This document shows positions 16,123 to 25,751 of a stretch of DNA of 64,000 bases, piece by piece. Numbering within the stretch: the first letter of the stretch is position 1; the number at the start of each line of letters is the position of its first letter. Source of the stretch: Clostridia bacterium (GTDB lineage Bacteria; Bacillota; Clostridia; Christensenellales; Borkfalkiaceae); contig WSNM01000002.1 of the NCBI GenBank assembly GCA_013316055.1, forward strand, positions 1 through 64,000, in the 5' to 3' direction. The position numbers and the translations under genes were made by a program. The notes under the pieces were generated by a model, which worked only from the letters and a program-made list of their open reading frames with translations, had not been told where the DNA came from and ran no database searches.

Positions 16123-18741
16123 ATGGGCAATTACTGCTTTGAGGAAACGGGTCAGACGCTTGCAAGGCTGAAGACCTCTGCGGAGGGGCTGTCGCAGACG
16201 GAGGCGGCGGCGCGGCTTGAAAAATACGGTAAAAACGCGCTTGAAAAGGGTAAGAGCGCGGGCTTTTTAAGGCTGTTTTTTTCTCAGTTCAAGGACTTTA
16301 TGACGATACTGCTGATTGCCGCGGCGGCGGTATCGGGGCTGATTGCGTTTTTGTCCAAGGACAAGAACGATTTGACGGATACGGTAATTATTCTCGTCAT
16401 AATTTTTATAAACGCGCTTGTGGGGTCGATACAGCAGTTCCGCGCAGACAAGGCGATAGAAAATCTGAAAAAGCTTTCCGCGGCGTTTTGCAAGGTTCGG
16501 CGCGACAACAAGGAATTTGTTATTCCGTGCGAGGCTTTGACCGTGGGGGACGTGGTGCTGTTCGAGGAGGGCGACGTGGTGCCCGCCGACTGTCGCGTGA
16601 TAGAGAGCAACTCGCTTGCGTGCGACGAGGCGGCGCTTACGGGCGAGAGCGCGGCGGTGGAAAAGAACGAAAAGCGCATACGCGGCAACAGGGTTGCGCT
16701 GGGGAGTATGACGAATACTCTTTTCGGCTCTACCTTCGTTGTGCGCGGCAACGGCTCCGCCGTGGTTACCGCGGTGGGAATGGATACCGAAATGGGCAAA
16801 ATCGCCGCAATGCTGCAAGGCAACAAGGCGGCGAAAACCCCGCTTGAAAACAGCCTTAACAAGCTTGGCAAAATAATATCCGCGTTCGTGCTTGCGGTTA
16901 CGGCGATAATTTTCATTATGGGAATTTTCGTGCGGCAGGACGGACTTCTGAAAAACTTTATGACCTCGGTCGCGGTGGCGGTTGCGGCTATTCCCGAAGG
17001 CTTGCCCGCGGTAGTTACCATTATTATGGCGATGGGCGTACAGAGAATGAGCAAAAAGGGGGTTGTTATCCGCAAGCTTAAATCGGTGGAAACGCTTGGG
17101 GGCTGTTCGGTAATCTGCTCCGACAAGACGGGCACGCTTACTGAAAACAAGCTTAAAGTGGAAAGGGCGTATTTCAACGGCAAAAGCGCTTCAACAGAGG
17201 ATATTAAGGGGGCAACGCGGCTTTTGCAGTGTATGGCGGTGTGTACGGGCGTAAAGGGCGCAAAGGGCGGATATTTGGGCGACCCGACCGAGGTTGCCCT
17301 TAGGATATGCGCCGATGAATGCGGTTTTTCGGATAATTTTACGCGCATAGGCGAGCTGCCTTTTACCTCCGAGCGGAAAATGATGACGGTTGCCGCGGAA
17401 ATCGGCGGCGAAAGGATAGGCTTTACCAAGGGCGCGCCCGATATTCTTATAAACAAGTGCACGCACGTTTTGACGGAGGGCGGGGTTGTGCCGCTTTCCG
17501 AGGAAATAAAAAACAAAATTATTGCGGAAAACAACCAAATGAGCGACGAGGCGTTGCGCGTGCTGGCGTTTGCGTATTCGCCTTACGGCGGTAAGCTGAC
17601 GGAGGAAGGGCTTATATTCGCGGGGCTGTGCGGCATGAGCGACAGCCTTAAAGCGGGCGTAAAGGAGGCGGTGGAGGAGTGCCGCCGCGCGGGAATAACT
17701 ACCGTAATGATAACGGGCGACCACGTCCGCACGGCGTTTGCAATAGCCAAGAAGCTGAATATTGCGAGGGACGCTTCCGAGGTGATGACGGGCGAGCAGC
17801 TTGACGCGCTTAGCCCGAAGGAGCGCGACAGGGCGATTGAAAATTGCAGGGTGTTTGCGCGCGTTTCGCCCAAGCATAAAAATATGATTGTAAAAGCCCT
17901 GCAACGGCGGGGTAAGGTTTCCGCAATGACGGGCGACGGCATAAACGACGCGCCGAGCATTAAGAGCGCGGATATAGGCATTGCCATGGGAATATCCGGT
18001 ACCGACGTTACTAAAAGCGCCTCGGATATGGTTATTACGGACGATAATTTTACCACTATTGTCTCCGCCGTGCGCGAGGGCAGAAGAATTTCAGCAAACA
18101 TTAAAAAGACTATACAGTTCTTCCTTTCCACCAACGTTGCGGAGGTGCTTTCTATACTGATAGCCTCGCTTGCGCTGTTTAGGTTCGACTTTTTACTGTC
18201 TACGCAGCTGCTGTGGCTTAACCTTATTACGGACAGCTTTCCCGTGCTGGCCTTGGGCATGGAAAAGGAGGACAGGGACTGTATGAGCCGCCCGCCCGAG
18301 CGCGCGGAAAAAAGCTTGTTTTCAAAGTCGTCGCTTATATCGATTGCCGTTTACGGCGTGTATATGACGGCGGCGACGATAGGTATGTTTGTAATAGGGC
18401 TTAGCTGTTGGGGCAACGAGGCAGCGACTACGATGACCTTTATGACGATTTCCTTTTTGGAGCTGTTTCAGGCGTTCAATATCCGCACGGACAGACGGTC
18501 GGGCTTCGGCAAAGGAATGTTTGCAAATAAAATTCTGCTTTTTACCGTGCTTGCGGGGGTTGCGCTTAACGTAATTCTGTGCGTAAGTCCGCTGTCCTCT
18601 GCCTTCGGGCTGGTGGCGCTTAGCTGGAAGCAGTGGCTGATTGTTGCGGGAATTTCGCTTTCCATTATTCCCGTGGGAGAGCTGTATAAGCTGTGCCTGC
18701 GGGCGGTTACCCGCCGAAAGAACAAAAAAGCTTCGGCGTGA
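16123..18741 (+). CDS. calcium-transporting P-type ATPase (type IIA)
   Basis: 872-aa ion pump. In order: N-terminal cation ATPase domain, actuator domain with LTGES (about 175), M4 with AIPEGLPAV (Ca2+ ligand Glu), phosphorylation site SDKTGTLTEN (about 331), nucleotide-binding KGAPD, hinge TGDGINDAPS, M5 STNVAEV and M6 NLITD. The M4/M5/M6 residues match the calcium sites of SERCA-like pumps, which favours Ca2+ export over Na+/K+ or Mn2+. Monocistronic; AGAGGTG ribosome site. The C-terminus ends with a basic RRKNKK tail. Confidence 0.92.
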   Translation: MGNYCFEETGQTLARLKTSAEGLSQTEAAARLEKYGKNALEKGKSAGFLRLFFSQFKDFMTILLIAAAAVSGLIAFLSKDKNDLTDTVIILVIIFINALVGSIQQFRADKAIENLKKLSAAFCKVRRDNKEFVIPCEALTVGDVVLFEEGDVVPADCRVIESNSLACDEAALTGESAAVEKNEKRIRGNRVALGSMTNTLFGSTFVVRGNGSAVVTAVGMDTEMGKIAAMLQGNKAAKTPLENSLNKLGKIISAFVLAVTAIIFIMGIFVRQDGLLKNFMTSVAVAVAAIPEGLPAVVTIIMAMGVQRMSKKGVVIRKLKSVETLGGCSVICSDKTGTLTENKLKVERAYFNGKSASTEDIKGATRLLQCMAVCTGVKGAKGGYLGDPTEVALRICADECGFSDNFTRIGELPFTSERKMMTVAAEIGGERIGFTKGAPDILINKCTHVLTEGGVVPLSEEIKNKIIAENNQMSDEALRVLAFAYSPYGGKLTEEGLIFAGLCGMSDSLKAGVKEAVEECRRAGITTVMITGDHVRTAFAIAKKLNIARDASEVMTGEQLDALSPKERDRAIENCRVFARVSPKHKNMIVKALQRRGKVSAMTGDGINDAPSIKSADIGIAMGISGTDVTKSASDMVITDDNFTTIVSAVREGRRISANIKKTIQFFLSTNVAEVLSILIASLALFRFDFLLSTQLLWLNLITDSFPVLALGMEKEDRDCMSRPPERAEKSLFSKSSLISIAVYGVYMTAATIGMFVIGLSCWGNEAATTMTFMTISFLELFQAFNIRTDRRSGFGKGMFANKILLFTVLAGVALNVILCVSPLSSAFGLVALSWKQWLIVAGISLSIIPVGELYKLCLRAVTRRKNKKASA

Positions 18742-18767
18742 TATAAAGGACCTTGATATTAGATAAA

Positions 18768-18806
18768 GCCGCCCGCGGGCAAATTGCCCGCGGGCGGCGG
18801 TTTTGT
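18768..18806 (+). terminator. rho-independent terminator of the GC-rich family
   Basis: 15-bp perfect stem (18768-18782 with 18784-18798) followed by GGTTTTG. Shares the GCCGCCCGCGG core with terminators at 29024, 58784 and others in the window. Confidence 0.85.
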
Positions 18807-18891
18807 TGCCGAAAAATTTGGCATACTAATTTTTTTGGTAAAAAATGTTTTAAAATGAATATGGACTTAAACTTTAAGCGGAGGGTTCAAT

Positions 18892-19128
18892 ATGCAAAAA
18901 ATTCATTATGTTAATATAAGTTTAATAAAACAGGCTATGCGGGAAAAGGAAGTGACGGTTAAAGATTTGGCAAAACTGACGGGATATACTCGGCGCACAA
19001 TAAAAAAATATTTAAATGGTGCAGACCAAAAAAACGCCTCGGCAATATTTTTCGGAAAAATAGCCGCGGCTTTGAAAATTTCGTTAGACGGCTTATTGTA
19101 TGCACAAAAATTAATTTTAACCGATTAA
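18892..19128 (+). CDS. XRE-family helix-turn-helix protein
   Basis: 78 aa, a single lambda-repressor-like domain: VTVKDLAKLTGYTRRTIKKYLNG then KIAAALKISLDGLLY. Ribosome site GGAGGG. Alone, not divergent from a small gene, and transcribed toward rpsB, which has its own promoter. Likely a regulator of unknown target. Confidence 0.8.
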   Translation: MQKIHYVNISLIKQAMREKEVTVKDLAKLTGYTRRTIKKYLNGADQKNASAIFFGKIAAALKISLDGLLYAQKLILTD

Positions 19129-19156
19129 TTTTTTACGGAATATTGCAAAAAAGCGC

Positions 19157-19309
19157 TTTACAATTATAATAAAGTTTGATAAAATGGCAAGGCTATAAAA
19201 ATTCACACCCGCAAGGCGGGCGTTCCGTGACGGTAAAATTCTTTAATGCCGTGTATCAAACGCCGAAAAAACGCTGTCTGCGGGGAGGTAAAACGGAGGA
19301 TTATTTATT
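19157..19309 (+). promoter_or_regulatory. rpsB promoter and 5' leader
   Basis: TTTACA (19157-19162), 17-base spacer, TAAAAT (19180-19185). A leader of about 118 nt follows, with a hairpin CCCGC/GCGGG around AAG near 19208-19220 and two Shine-Dalgarno sequences in tandem just before the ATG (GGGGAGG and CGGAGG). An S2-binding autoregulatory leader is possible. Confidence 0.6.
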
Positions 19310-20245
19310 ATGGCAGTTATTTCTATGAAGCAGCTGCTCGAAGCGGGCGTACACTTCGGGCACCAGACGAGAAAATGGAACCCCAAAATGTCCAAGTACA
19401 TCTATGCGGCGCGCAACGATATTCATATTATCGACTTGCAGATTACCGTAGACTGCATAGAAGAGGCTTACAAATTCGTTTGCGAAAGCGTTAAGGAAGG
19501 CAAATCCGTACTTTTCGTCGGCACCAAAAAGCAGGCTCAGGACGCTATCAGAGAAGAGGCGGAGCGTTGCGGTATGTATTATGTAAACTCGCGTTGGCTG
19601 GGCGGCACGCTCACCAACTTCAAAACCATTCGCTCGCGTATCGACAGAATGGTTAAAATCGAAAAGATGGAGCAGAACGGCGAGTTCGAGCTTCTTCCCA
19701 AAAAGGAAGTTGCTAAGCTTAAAGAAGAATTCGCTAAGCTCGATACGAACCTCGGCGGAATAAGAGAGATGGGCAAGCTTCCCGGAGTTATGTTTATCGT
19801 TGACCCGCATAACGAGGATATTGCCGTTGCAGAGGCGCGCAAGCTGAATATTCCCATTGTTGCTATCACCGACACCAACTGCGACCCCGATTTAATCGAC
19901 TACGTTATCCCCGGCAACGACGACGCTATCCGCGCGGTCAAACTTATTTCTTCCGTAATCGCAAACGCGGTTATCGAAGCAAATCAGGGCGAAACGCCCG
20001 TTCTTCCCGTAGAGGACGAAGGCGAGCCTACCTCTATCGAGGAGGTTGTTGCTGCCGTAGAGGCGGCGGTTGCGCCCGCGGCCGAGCCCGTTGCAGAGGA
20101 AAAGCCCAAAAAAACAGTAAGAAAGAAGGCTGTTGAGGCGCCTGCGGCCGAGGAAACGGCTGCTGCCGCGGCTACGGCTACGGAAGAGGCTCCCAAAAAG
20201 ACGGTCAGAAAAAAGAAGACCGAAGTAACCGGTGACGCAGAGTAA
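19310..20245 (+). CDS. rpsB: 30S ribosomal protein S2
   Basis: Residues 1-230 are a complete S2 ([21 protein letters not shown] start; [34 protein letters not shown]). About 75 extra residues follow: an acidic stretch, then Ala/Glu-rich sequence with two KKTVRKK units. Most bacterial S2 proteins are about 230-260 aa, so the tail is a lineage feature. First gene of the rpsB-tsf pair, 14 bases from tsf. Confidence 0.97.
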   Translation: MAVISMKQLLEAGVHFGHQTRKWNPKMSKYIYAARNDIHIIDLQITVDCIEEAYKFVCESVKEGKSVLFVGTKKQAQDAIREEAERCGMYYVNSRWLGGTLTNFKTIRSRIDRMVKIEKMEQNGEFELLPKKEVAKLKEEFAKLDTNLGGIREMGKLPGVMFIVDPHNEDIAVAEARKLNIPIVAITDTNCDPDLIDYVIPGNDDAIRAVKLISSVIANAVIEANQGETPVLPVEDEGEPTSIEEVVAAVEAAVAPAAEPVAEEKPKKTVRKKAVEAPAAEETAAAAATATEEAPKKTVRKKKTEVTGDAE

Positions 20246-20259
20246 AGGAGGACGAAATT

Positions 20260-21165
20260 ATGGCAGAATTTACCGCTAAGGACGTAATGGCGCTGCGCGA
20301 CAAGAGCGGCGCGGGCATGCTTGACTGCAAGAAGGCTTTGGTCGACGCAGACGGCAATATGGAAAAGGCTATCGAGCTGTTGAGAGAGCGCGGAATTGCG
20401 AAAGCCGTTAAAAAGGAAGGCAGAATTGCGGCGGAGGGCGTTGTAGGCGCATACGTTTGCGACGCATGCGGCGTTGGCGTGCTTATTGAAATCAACTGCG
20501 AGAGCGACTTCGTTTCCCGCGGGGAGAAGTTCCACGGAATAGTGGACGCGGTTGCGAAGGTTGTTGCGGAAAACAAGCCCGCGGATGTTGAAGCTTTGAA
20601 CGCGTGCAAGCTCGGCAATGAAACCGTTAAGGATTATATAACGAACCAGACCGCGGTTATCGGCGAAAAAATTTCTATCCGCCGTTTTGTTATTTTCGAA
20701 ACCAAGGGCAAAATCGAAACCTATATCCATATGGGCGGCAAGGTCGGCGTTATGGTAGAGGCTGTTGATTTTACCGCGGGCGCAGAGGAAACTCTGCACG
20801 ACGTAGCGCTGCAGATTGCGGCGGCTAAGCCCGAGTATCTTGTTCCCGAAGAGGTGCCCCAGACGGTGCTCGATAAGGAAAAGGAAATTTTGCTTGTGCA
20901 GATGCAGAACGACCCGAAGAATGCGAAGAAGCCCAAGGAGATACTTGAAAAAATCGTAGCGGGCAAGCTTGGCAAGTTCTATTCCGACACCTGCCTTTTG
21001 GAGCAGCTGTTCGTAAAGGACGACAGCGTGAAGGTTGCGCAGGTTATAGGCAACAGGTTTAAGCTTGTGCGTTTTGTACGCTTCGAGATGGGCGAGGGTC
21101 TTGCAAAGAAGAGCGAGAATTTGCAGGACGAGGTTGCAAAGCAAATCGATGCAATGAAGAAATAA
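20260..21165 (+). CDS. tsf: translation elongation factor Ts
   Basis: Nucleotide-exchange factor for EF-Tu. The N-terminal UBA-like domain has the family signature LRDKSGAGMLDCKKAL, and the core contains INCESDFVSRG and HMGGKVGVMVE. 301 aa is normal. AAAGGAGG precedes the ATG. A strong terminator ends the operon, so pyrH is a separate unit. Confidence 0.97.
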   Translation: MAEFTAKDVMALRDKSGAGMLDCKKALVDADGNMEKAIELLRERGIAKAVKKEGRIAAEGVVGAYVCDACGVGVLIEINCESDFVSRGEKFHGIVDAVAKVVAENKPADVEALNACKLGNETVKDYITNQTAVIGEKISIRRFVIFETKGKIETYIHMGGKVGVMVEAVDFTAGAEETLHDVALQIAAAKPEYLVPEEVPQTVLDKEKEILLVQMQNDPKNAKKPKEILEKIVAGKLGKFYSDTCLLEQLFVKDDSVKVAQVIGNRFKLVRFVRFEMGEGLAKKSENLQDEVAKQIDAMKK

Positions 21166-21186
21166 ATAAGCGCTTTAAAAATTATA

Positions 21187-21226
21187 AAGCGGCGCGGCTG
21201 CAATATGTAGCCGCGCCGCTTTTTGT
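21187..21226 (+). terminator. rho-independent terminator after tsf
   Basis: 15-bp GC-rich stem (21187-21201 with 21207-21221; one G-U pair) followed by TTTTTG. Confidence 0.9.
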
Positions 21227-21290
21227 CGAAAATTTTTACAATAACCGATACACTTTATTGCGGTTTTTTATTTTAATCTGATTATTATTG

Positions 21291-21319
21291 TTGAAATTTA
21301 TCCGTAGCCGTGTTATACT
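21291..21319 (+). promoter_or_regulatory. promoter of the pyrH-frr-uppS-cdsA unit
   Basis: TTGAAA (21291-21296), 17-base spacer, TATACT (21314-21319), 31 bases before the pyrH ATG. Confidence 0.75.
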
Positions 21320-21349
21320 GTTTGGGAGTGAACAATTTTTGGAGCAAAT

Positions 21350-22060
21350 ATGAAACCCGCATATAAAAGAGTTCTGATTAAGCTTTCCGGCGAGGCGCTT
21401 GCAGGCCCCGTAGGGCACGGCCTTGACGAAAACGTCATATCCGGCGTGGTAGAGCAGATTAAGGCTATCCACGATATGGGCGTGGAGGTTGCGCTTGTTA
21501 TCGGCGGCGGAAACTTCTGGCGCGGACGGCAGGGCAAAAAGATGGACAGAACCACCGCCGACCATATGGGTATGCTGGCTACGGTTATGAACTCGCTTGC
21601 AATGATGGACGCGCTCGAACAGCGGGGTATACCCACGCGCGTGCAGACCGCGTTGATTATGACGTCCGTTGCAGAGCCGTATATTTTAAGAAAGGCGTTG
21701 CATCACTTCGAGGAGGGCAGGGTTGTTATTATGGCCTGCGGAACGGGCAACCCGTACTGCTCCACCGACACCGCCGCGGCGCAGAGGGCGTGCGAAATTC
21801 AGGCAAATCTGCTTTTGATGGCAAAAAATATCGACGGAATTTACGACAGCGACCCCAAGCTTAACCCCAAGGCGAAGAAGTACGAGCATATCCGTTATAT
21901 AGATATTATCAACAACGGAATAAGGGCTATGGATACCACCGCCGCGACTATGTGCATGGAAAACAATATTCCCGTGCTTGCCTTCGGGCTTGATGAGGAA
22001 AACTCCATTATCCGCGCAGTATGCGGCGAGCGCTTAGGCACGATTATAGATAATAAATAA
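21350..22060 (+). CDS. pyrH: uridylate kinase
   Basis: Phosphorylates UMP to UDP; amino-acid-kinase fold. KLSGEALAG (about 11), VIGGGNFWRGR (about 50), DTTAATMCMENNIPV (about 193) are the family motifs. 236 aa. TTGGAGC ribosome site. Head of an operon leading through ribosome recycling and undecaprenyl synthesis to phospholipid precursors. Confidence 0.97.
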   Translation: MKPAYKRVLIKLSGEALAGPVGHGLDENVISGVVEQIKAIHDMGVEVALVIGGGNFWRGRQGKKMDRTTADHMGMLATVMNSLAMMDALEQRGIPTRVQTALIMTSVAEPYILRKALHHFEEGRVVIMACGTGNPYCSTDTAAAQRACEIQANLLLMAKNIDGIYDSDPKLNPKAKKYEHIRYIDIINNGIRAMDTTAATMCMENNIPVLAFGLDEENSIIRAVCGERLGTIIDNK

Positions 22061-22071
22061 GGAGCATATAT

Positions 22072-22644
22072 ATGATTGACAACGAACAGGTAGAGGAAAT
22101 TTTGCTGGTTTTGGACGACAAGCTTTCCAAAACGGTAAGCGTTTTGAAAGAGGACTTTGCCGCAGTTCGCGCAGGACGCGCAAATCCGCATATTCTCGAT
22201 AAAATAACTGTCGACTACTACGGCGCGCCTACGCCCGTCAACCAGACCGCCAACATATCCGTACAGGAGGGCAGATGCCTTGTTATTTCGCCGTGGGACG
22301 TTTCTTTATTGAAGGCGATTGAAAAGGCTATTCAGGTTTCCAACATAGGCATAACGCCCACAAACGACGGCAAGGTTATAAGGCTTGCCTTCCCTCAGCT
22401 TACCGAGGAAAGACGCCGCGATTTGTCCAAGCAAATCCGTAAAATGGGCGAGGACGCGAAGATTGCGGCAAGAAATATCCGCCGCGACGCCTTGGAGGGC
22501 TTTAAAAAGCTTAAAAACGACAAGCTGCTTTCCGAAGACGAGCTTGCCGCGTGCGAGAAGGACGTAGAGAAGTACGTTGCGGACGCGGTTGCGGAAATCG
22601 ACGCGGCGACATCTGCCAAGGAAAAGGAGATAATGACCGTTTAA
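22072..22644 (+). CDS. frr: ribosome recycling factor
   Basis: 190-aa protein that with EF-G splits the post-termination ribosome. AVRAGRANPHILDKI, VDYYGAPTPVNQ and PQLTEERRRDLSKQIRKMGEDAK mark the family. TAAGGAGC precedes the ATG; the stop TAA shares its last A with the uppS ATG. Confidence 0.97.
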   Translation: MIDNEQVEEILLVLDDKLSKTVSVLKEDFAAVRAGRANPHILDKITVDYYGAPTPVNQTANISVQEGRCLVISPWDVSLLKAIEKAIQVSNIGITPTNDGKVIRLAFPQLTEERRRDLSKQIRKMGEDAKIAARNIRRDALEGFKKLKNDKLLSEDELAACEKDVEKYVADAVAEIDAATSAKEKEIMTV

Positions 22645-23333
22645 TGGGTGAAAGTCAGCTTACGCCCCGCCATGTGGGACTTATTATGGACGGCAACGGC
22701 AGATGGGCGAAAAAACGGCTTATGCCCAGAGGCTACGGTCACAACGCGGGCATGAACCGTATGATAGGGCTTGCCGAGCGCGCGAAGGAGCGCGGCGTGC
22801 GGTACCTTACGGTTTATACTCTTTCAACCGAAAATTTCTCGCGGCCCAAGGAGGAGCTGGAAGGGCTTTATTCGCTCTTCCGTAAATATTTTGCGGAAAA
22901 CGTAAAGAAGCTTTATAAAAAGGGCGCCGCGGTAAAAGTAATAGGCGATATTTCCGTTTTGCCGCAGGATATTCAAAGACTTTTGACGGACGGCGAAAAA
23001 AATTCGCCAAGGTCTGCGGAATTTACTTTGATTTTTGCCATAAATTACGGGGCGCGGGCAGAGATATTGCGCGCTGTAAGGCTTGCACAGGAGCAAAAAG
23101 AGGAAATAGACGCGGACGGCTTTGCAAGGCTTTTGTACACGGACGGCATTCCCGACCCCGATTTGATTATAAGGACGGGCGGAGAGAAGCGGCTTTCCAA
23201 CTTCTTGATGTATCAGGCGGCCTATGCCGAGCTGTATTTCAGCGACACGCTTTTCCCCGATTTTTCCGACGGGGAGTTCGATAAGGCTTTGGACGATTTT
23301 TCGCGCAGAGAAAGGCGGTTCGGCAACGTTTAA
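22644..23333 (+). CDS. uppS: undecaprenyl diphosphate synthase (cis-prenyltransferase)
   Basis: Makes the C55 lipid carrier for cell-wall synthesis. 229 aa from ATG 22644, chosen because the family starts close to LIMDGNGRWAKKR and the ATG overlaps the frr stop (TAATG); the longer open frame upstream lies inside frr. Other motifs: LTVYTLSTENFSRP, and DLIIRTGGEKRLSNF near the C-terminus. Translationally coupled to frr. Confidence 0.96.
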   Translation: MGESQLTPRHVGLIMDGNGRWAKKRLMPRGYGHNAGMNRMIGLAERAKERGVRYLTVYTLSTENFSRPKEELEGLYSLFRKYFAENVKKLYKKGAAVKVIGDISVLPQDIQRLLTDGEKNSPRSAEFTLIFAINYGARAEILRAVRLAQEQKEEIDADGFARLLYTDGIPDPDLIIRTGGEKRLSNFLMYQAAYAELYFSDTLFPDFSDGEFDKALDDFSRRERRFGNV

Positions 23334-23378
23334 GGACGGAATTGTAAATTTTAAGAATTAAAATAAGGATATTGTAAT

Positions 23379-24377
23379 TTGGATACGGTTAAAAATGTTT
23401 CAAAACACAGTACTACCGTTATGAGGACGATGACCTCGGTAGTGTATATGGTGGCTGTTGCCGCGCTTTGCGCGCTTAAATGGTGCGTGCCCTTTACTAC
23501 TACGGTTTTCGGCACAAACATTTATTGGGGCGCGCTCGGCTTTGACGCGGTTTTTTGCGCTATTTCCGTGCTGGGCAGTATAGAGTTTTTGCGGGCGATT
23601 GACAGCGGCAACGACGCGCATACAAAGAAGATTTCGCTTGCGCAGCGCACCTTTACAATCGCCTTTTGCGCCGTTACGGTGCCCTTGTATGTAATTCTCG
23701 AAATAACGTGGCGGGCGGGACTGCTTGCAATGGTCTGCGCGTTTGCCATTTATTTTATGTGCCTTGCGGCGACCTCGGTTTTCGACCATGAAAAAAGCTC
23801 GGTCAAGGGCACAATTTCGTGCGTGTTCTGCATGCTGTACTGCGGAATACTTTCCTCTCTGCTTGCCGCAATCAATCATCTGGAAAAAAATTCCATGGCG
23901 GCAATGCTTGTGCTTATTATCTGCACGGTGTTCACGGACGCGGGCGCGTATATAATAGGCACTATTTTCAAGCGTTGGATACCCTTAAAGCTTGCGCCCC
24001 AGCTTTCACCGAACAAAACGGTTATAGGCGCGGTGGGCGGAGTGCTCGGCGGCATACTCGGCGCGGTTGTGGCGTATTATATCATGTACCTTTGCGGCGG
24101 TATTAACACCGATATTTTCGTTTGGAGATTTAACGAGGTTTATCTCGAATTCCAAAGCGAGAATATCCACCCGCTTGTAACGTACGTCCTTGTGGGGCTT
24201 GGCACCGCAATTCTTGCAATGATAGGCGATTTGTTCGAGAGCGCAATCAAGCGCGAGTGCGGCATTAAGGATATGGGCAATATTCTGCCGGGGCACGGCG
24301 GCGTGCTTGACAGATTTGACAGCATGCTGTACTGCGGGGTGCTGGTGTTGCTTGCGTTCGGTACTATAATCGCGTAA
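23379..24377 (+). CDS. cdsA: phosphatidate cytidylyltransferase
   Basis: Makes CDP-diacylglycerol for phospholipids. 332 aa from TTG 23379 (AAGGA upstream); an ATG at 23421 is an alternative. About eight membrane segments, then the CDP-OH signature region ESAIKRECGIKDMG...PGHGGVLDRFDS near the C-terminus. Longer than the usual 260-280 aa, with the excess in the N-terminal and middle loops. Last gene before a 273-base gap; dxr follows as in other Firmicutes. Confidence 0.93.
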   Translation: MDTVKNVSKHSTTVMRTMTSVVYMVAVAALCALKWCVPFTTTVFGTNIYWGALGFDAVFCAISVLGSIEFLRAIDSGNDAHTKKISLAQRTFTIAFCAVTVPLYVILEITWRAGLLAMVCAFAIYFMCLAATSVFDHEKSSVKGTISCVFCMLYCGILSSLLAAINHLEKNSMAAMLVLIICTVFTDAGAYIIGTIFKRWIPLKLAPQLSPNKTVIGAVGGVLGGILGAVVAYYIMYLCGGINTDIFVWRFNEVYLEFQSENIHPLVTYVLVGLGTAILAMIGDLFESAIKRECGIKDMGNILPGHGGVLDRFDSMLYCGVLVLLAFGTIIA

Positions 24378-24410
24378 TATTAAGCCTTATATATACAGCG
24401 CTCTGCTGTG

Positions 24411-24472
24411 TTGCGGGAACATTTTCTCGGTCATTTACTTCAAGTAAACTCCCCTTCGTAAAATAACCCCGC
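24411..24472. repeat. intergenic imperfect inverted repeat, copy A
   Basis: An imperfect hairpin (GCGGG...CCCCGC ends; ATTTT/AAAAT; central TTTAC-TTCAA-GTAAA) in the cdsA-dxr gap. It shares the core GGTCATTTAC...AAGTAAACTCCCCTT with 41359-41423. The rest of the gap shows no gene. Confidence 0.6.
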
Positions 24473-24640
24473 GTCTTGCATAGCGCCGCATCTCTAATGC
24501 TTAGACGGCTATTGCTGTGAGCTGCCCGTATACTGCGTTTTTGACTTGGTTGCTTTTTAAGGCAAATTATACAACATAAATAAATTTACGAAAGCCGCCT
24601 TTATGGCGGCATTTTTAGTCATTAAATAATTTTTTTCGGG

Positions 24641-24650
24641 TATAATAAAT
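24641..24650 (+). promoter_or_regulatory. dxr -10 box next to the start codon
   Basis: TATAAT at 24641-24646 lies four bases before the dxr ATG and no Shine-Dalgarno sequence is present. The -35 region is poor. If this -10 is used the dxr transcript is leaderless or nearly so. Confidence 0.45.
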
Positions 24651-25751
24651 ATGAAAAACATTGCGTTAATCGGCTCTACCGGCTCAATCGGCAAACAGGT
24701 TTTGGAGGTTGTGAGAAGCAACCCCGCAAGATACAATATCGTTGCGCTTGCCGCGCAGAACCCTTCGGTGGAGTTTTCGCGTCAGGTGCGCGAATTCCGA
24801 CCCCGTCACAACGCGCTTGCTTCTATGGAGAAGGAGGCCGCGCTGTCTGCCGCAGACTGGGAGAGCGCGGACATAGTTTTTAACGCCGCGGGCGGCTTTG
24901 CGGGGCTGGAATACAGCCTGAGGGCTATCCGCGCGGGCAAGACGCTTGCGCTGGCGAACAAGGAAACGCTTGTATGCGGCGGGGACATCGTTACAAGGCT
25001 TGCGGCTAAAAACGGTGTGGAAATTATACCCGTGGACAGCGAGCATTCGGCAATATGGCAGTGTCTTAACGGCGATAAAAGGGCTCAGTTTAAAAGGCTT
25101 GTCATTACGGCGAGCGGCGGCGCCTTCCGCGGAAAAAGCTTGAAGGAGCTTGACGCGGTCACCCCCGCGCAGGCGTTGAAGCACCCGACGTGGAAAATGG
25201 GCAAAAAGATTACAATAGACAGCGCGACCATGCTGAACAAGGGCTATGAGGTAATCGAGGCGCACGTGCTGTTTAATGCGCCCTATTCCAAAATAGAAAC
25301 GGTCATTCAGCCGCAGAGCATAGTGCATTCGCTTGTGGAATTCAGGGACGGGGCCGTGCTTGCGCAGTGCGGAACGCCGTCTATGGAGGTGCCTATAAGC
25401 CTTGCGCTTTCTTATCCGCAAAGGCTTGCGACTACGGTTCGCCCGCTCGATTTCAAGCAAGCTTTTTCCTTGCAGTTCGAGCCGCTTAACCGCAAGGACT
25501 ATCCGTTGTACGATTTGGCGTTGAAGTGCGGTAAGGAGGGCGGTACGCTTCCGTGCGCGCTTAACGCCGCGGACGAGGTGGCGGTAAAGGCGTTTTTGGA
25601 CGGCAAAATCAAATTCACCGCCATATATGACGTGGTTGCGGGCGTTATCGCCGCAACCCCGCGCGACGAGGCGGTTAGCTTTAAGCAGCTTGAAGAGGTG
25701 GATAAGGCCGCCCGCTGGAAAGCGCAAAAAATAATATTCAAAATGCAGTAG
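24651..25751 (+). CDS. dxr: 1-deoxy-D-xylulose 5-phosphate reductoisomerase
   Basis: Second step of the MEP isoprenoid pathway, NADPH-dependent. GSTGSIGKQVLEV (about 7), ANKETLVCGG (about 100), PVDSEHSAIWQCL (about 125) and the metal/substrate region SGGAFRGKS (about 154) with MNKGYEVIEAH-like MLNKGYEVIEA (about 193). 366 aa is slightly short of the usual 380-400. Followed after 42 bases by rseP, the standard Firmicute order. Confidence 0.96.
   Translation: MKNIALIGSTGSIGKQVLEVVRSNPARYNIVALAAQNPSVEFSRQVREFRPRHNALASMEKEAALSAADWESADIVFNAAGGFAGLEYSLRAIRAGKTLALANKETLVCGGDIVTRLAAKNGVEIIPVDSEHSAIWQCLNGDKRAQFKRLVITASGGAFRGKSLKELDAVTPAQALKHPTWKMGKKITIDSATMLNKGYEVIEAHVLFNAPYSKIETVIQPQSIVHSLVEFRDGAVLAQCGTPSMEVPISLALSYPQRLATTVRPLDFKQAFSLQFEPLNRKDYPLYDLALKCGKEGGTLPCALNAADEVAVKAFLDGKIKFTAIYDVVAGVIAATPRDEAVSFKQLEEVDKAARWKAQKIIFKMQ

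Noticed and set aside
16284..17534. 416-aa minus-strand frame opposite the calcium ATPase
   Set aside because: Ser/Thr/Ile-rich shadow translation, no start signals; the ATPase frame is certain.
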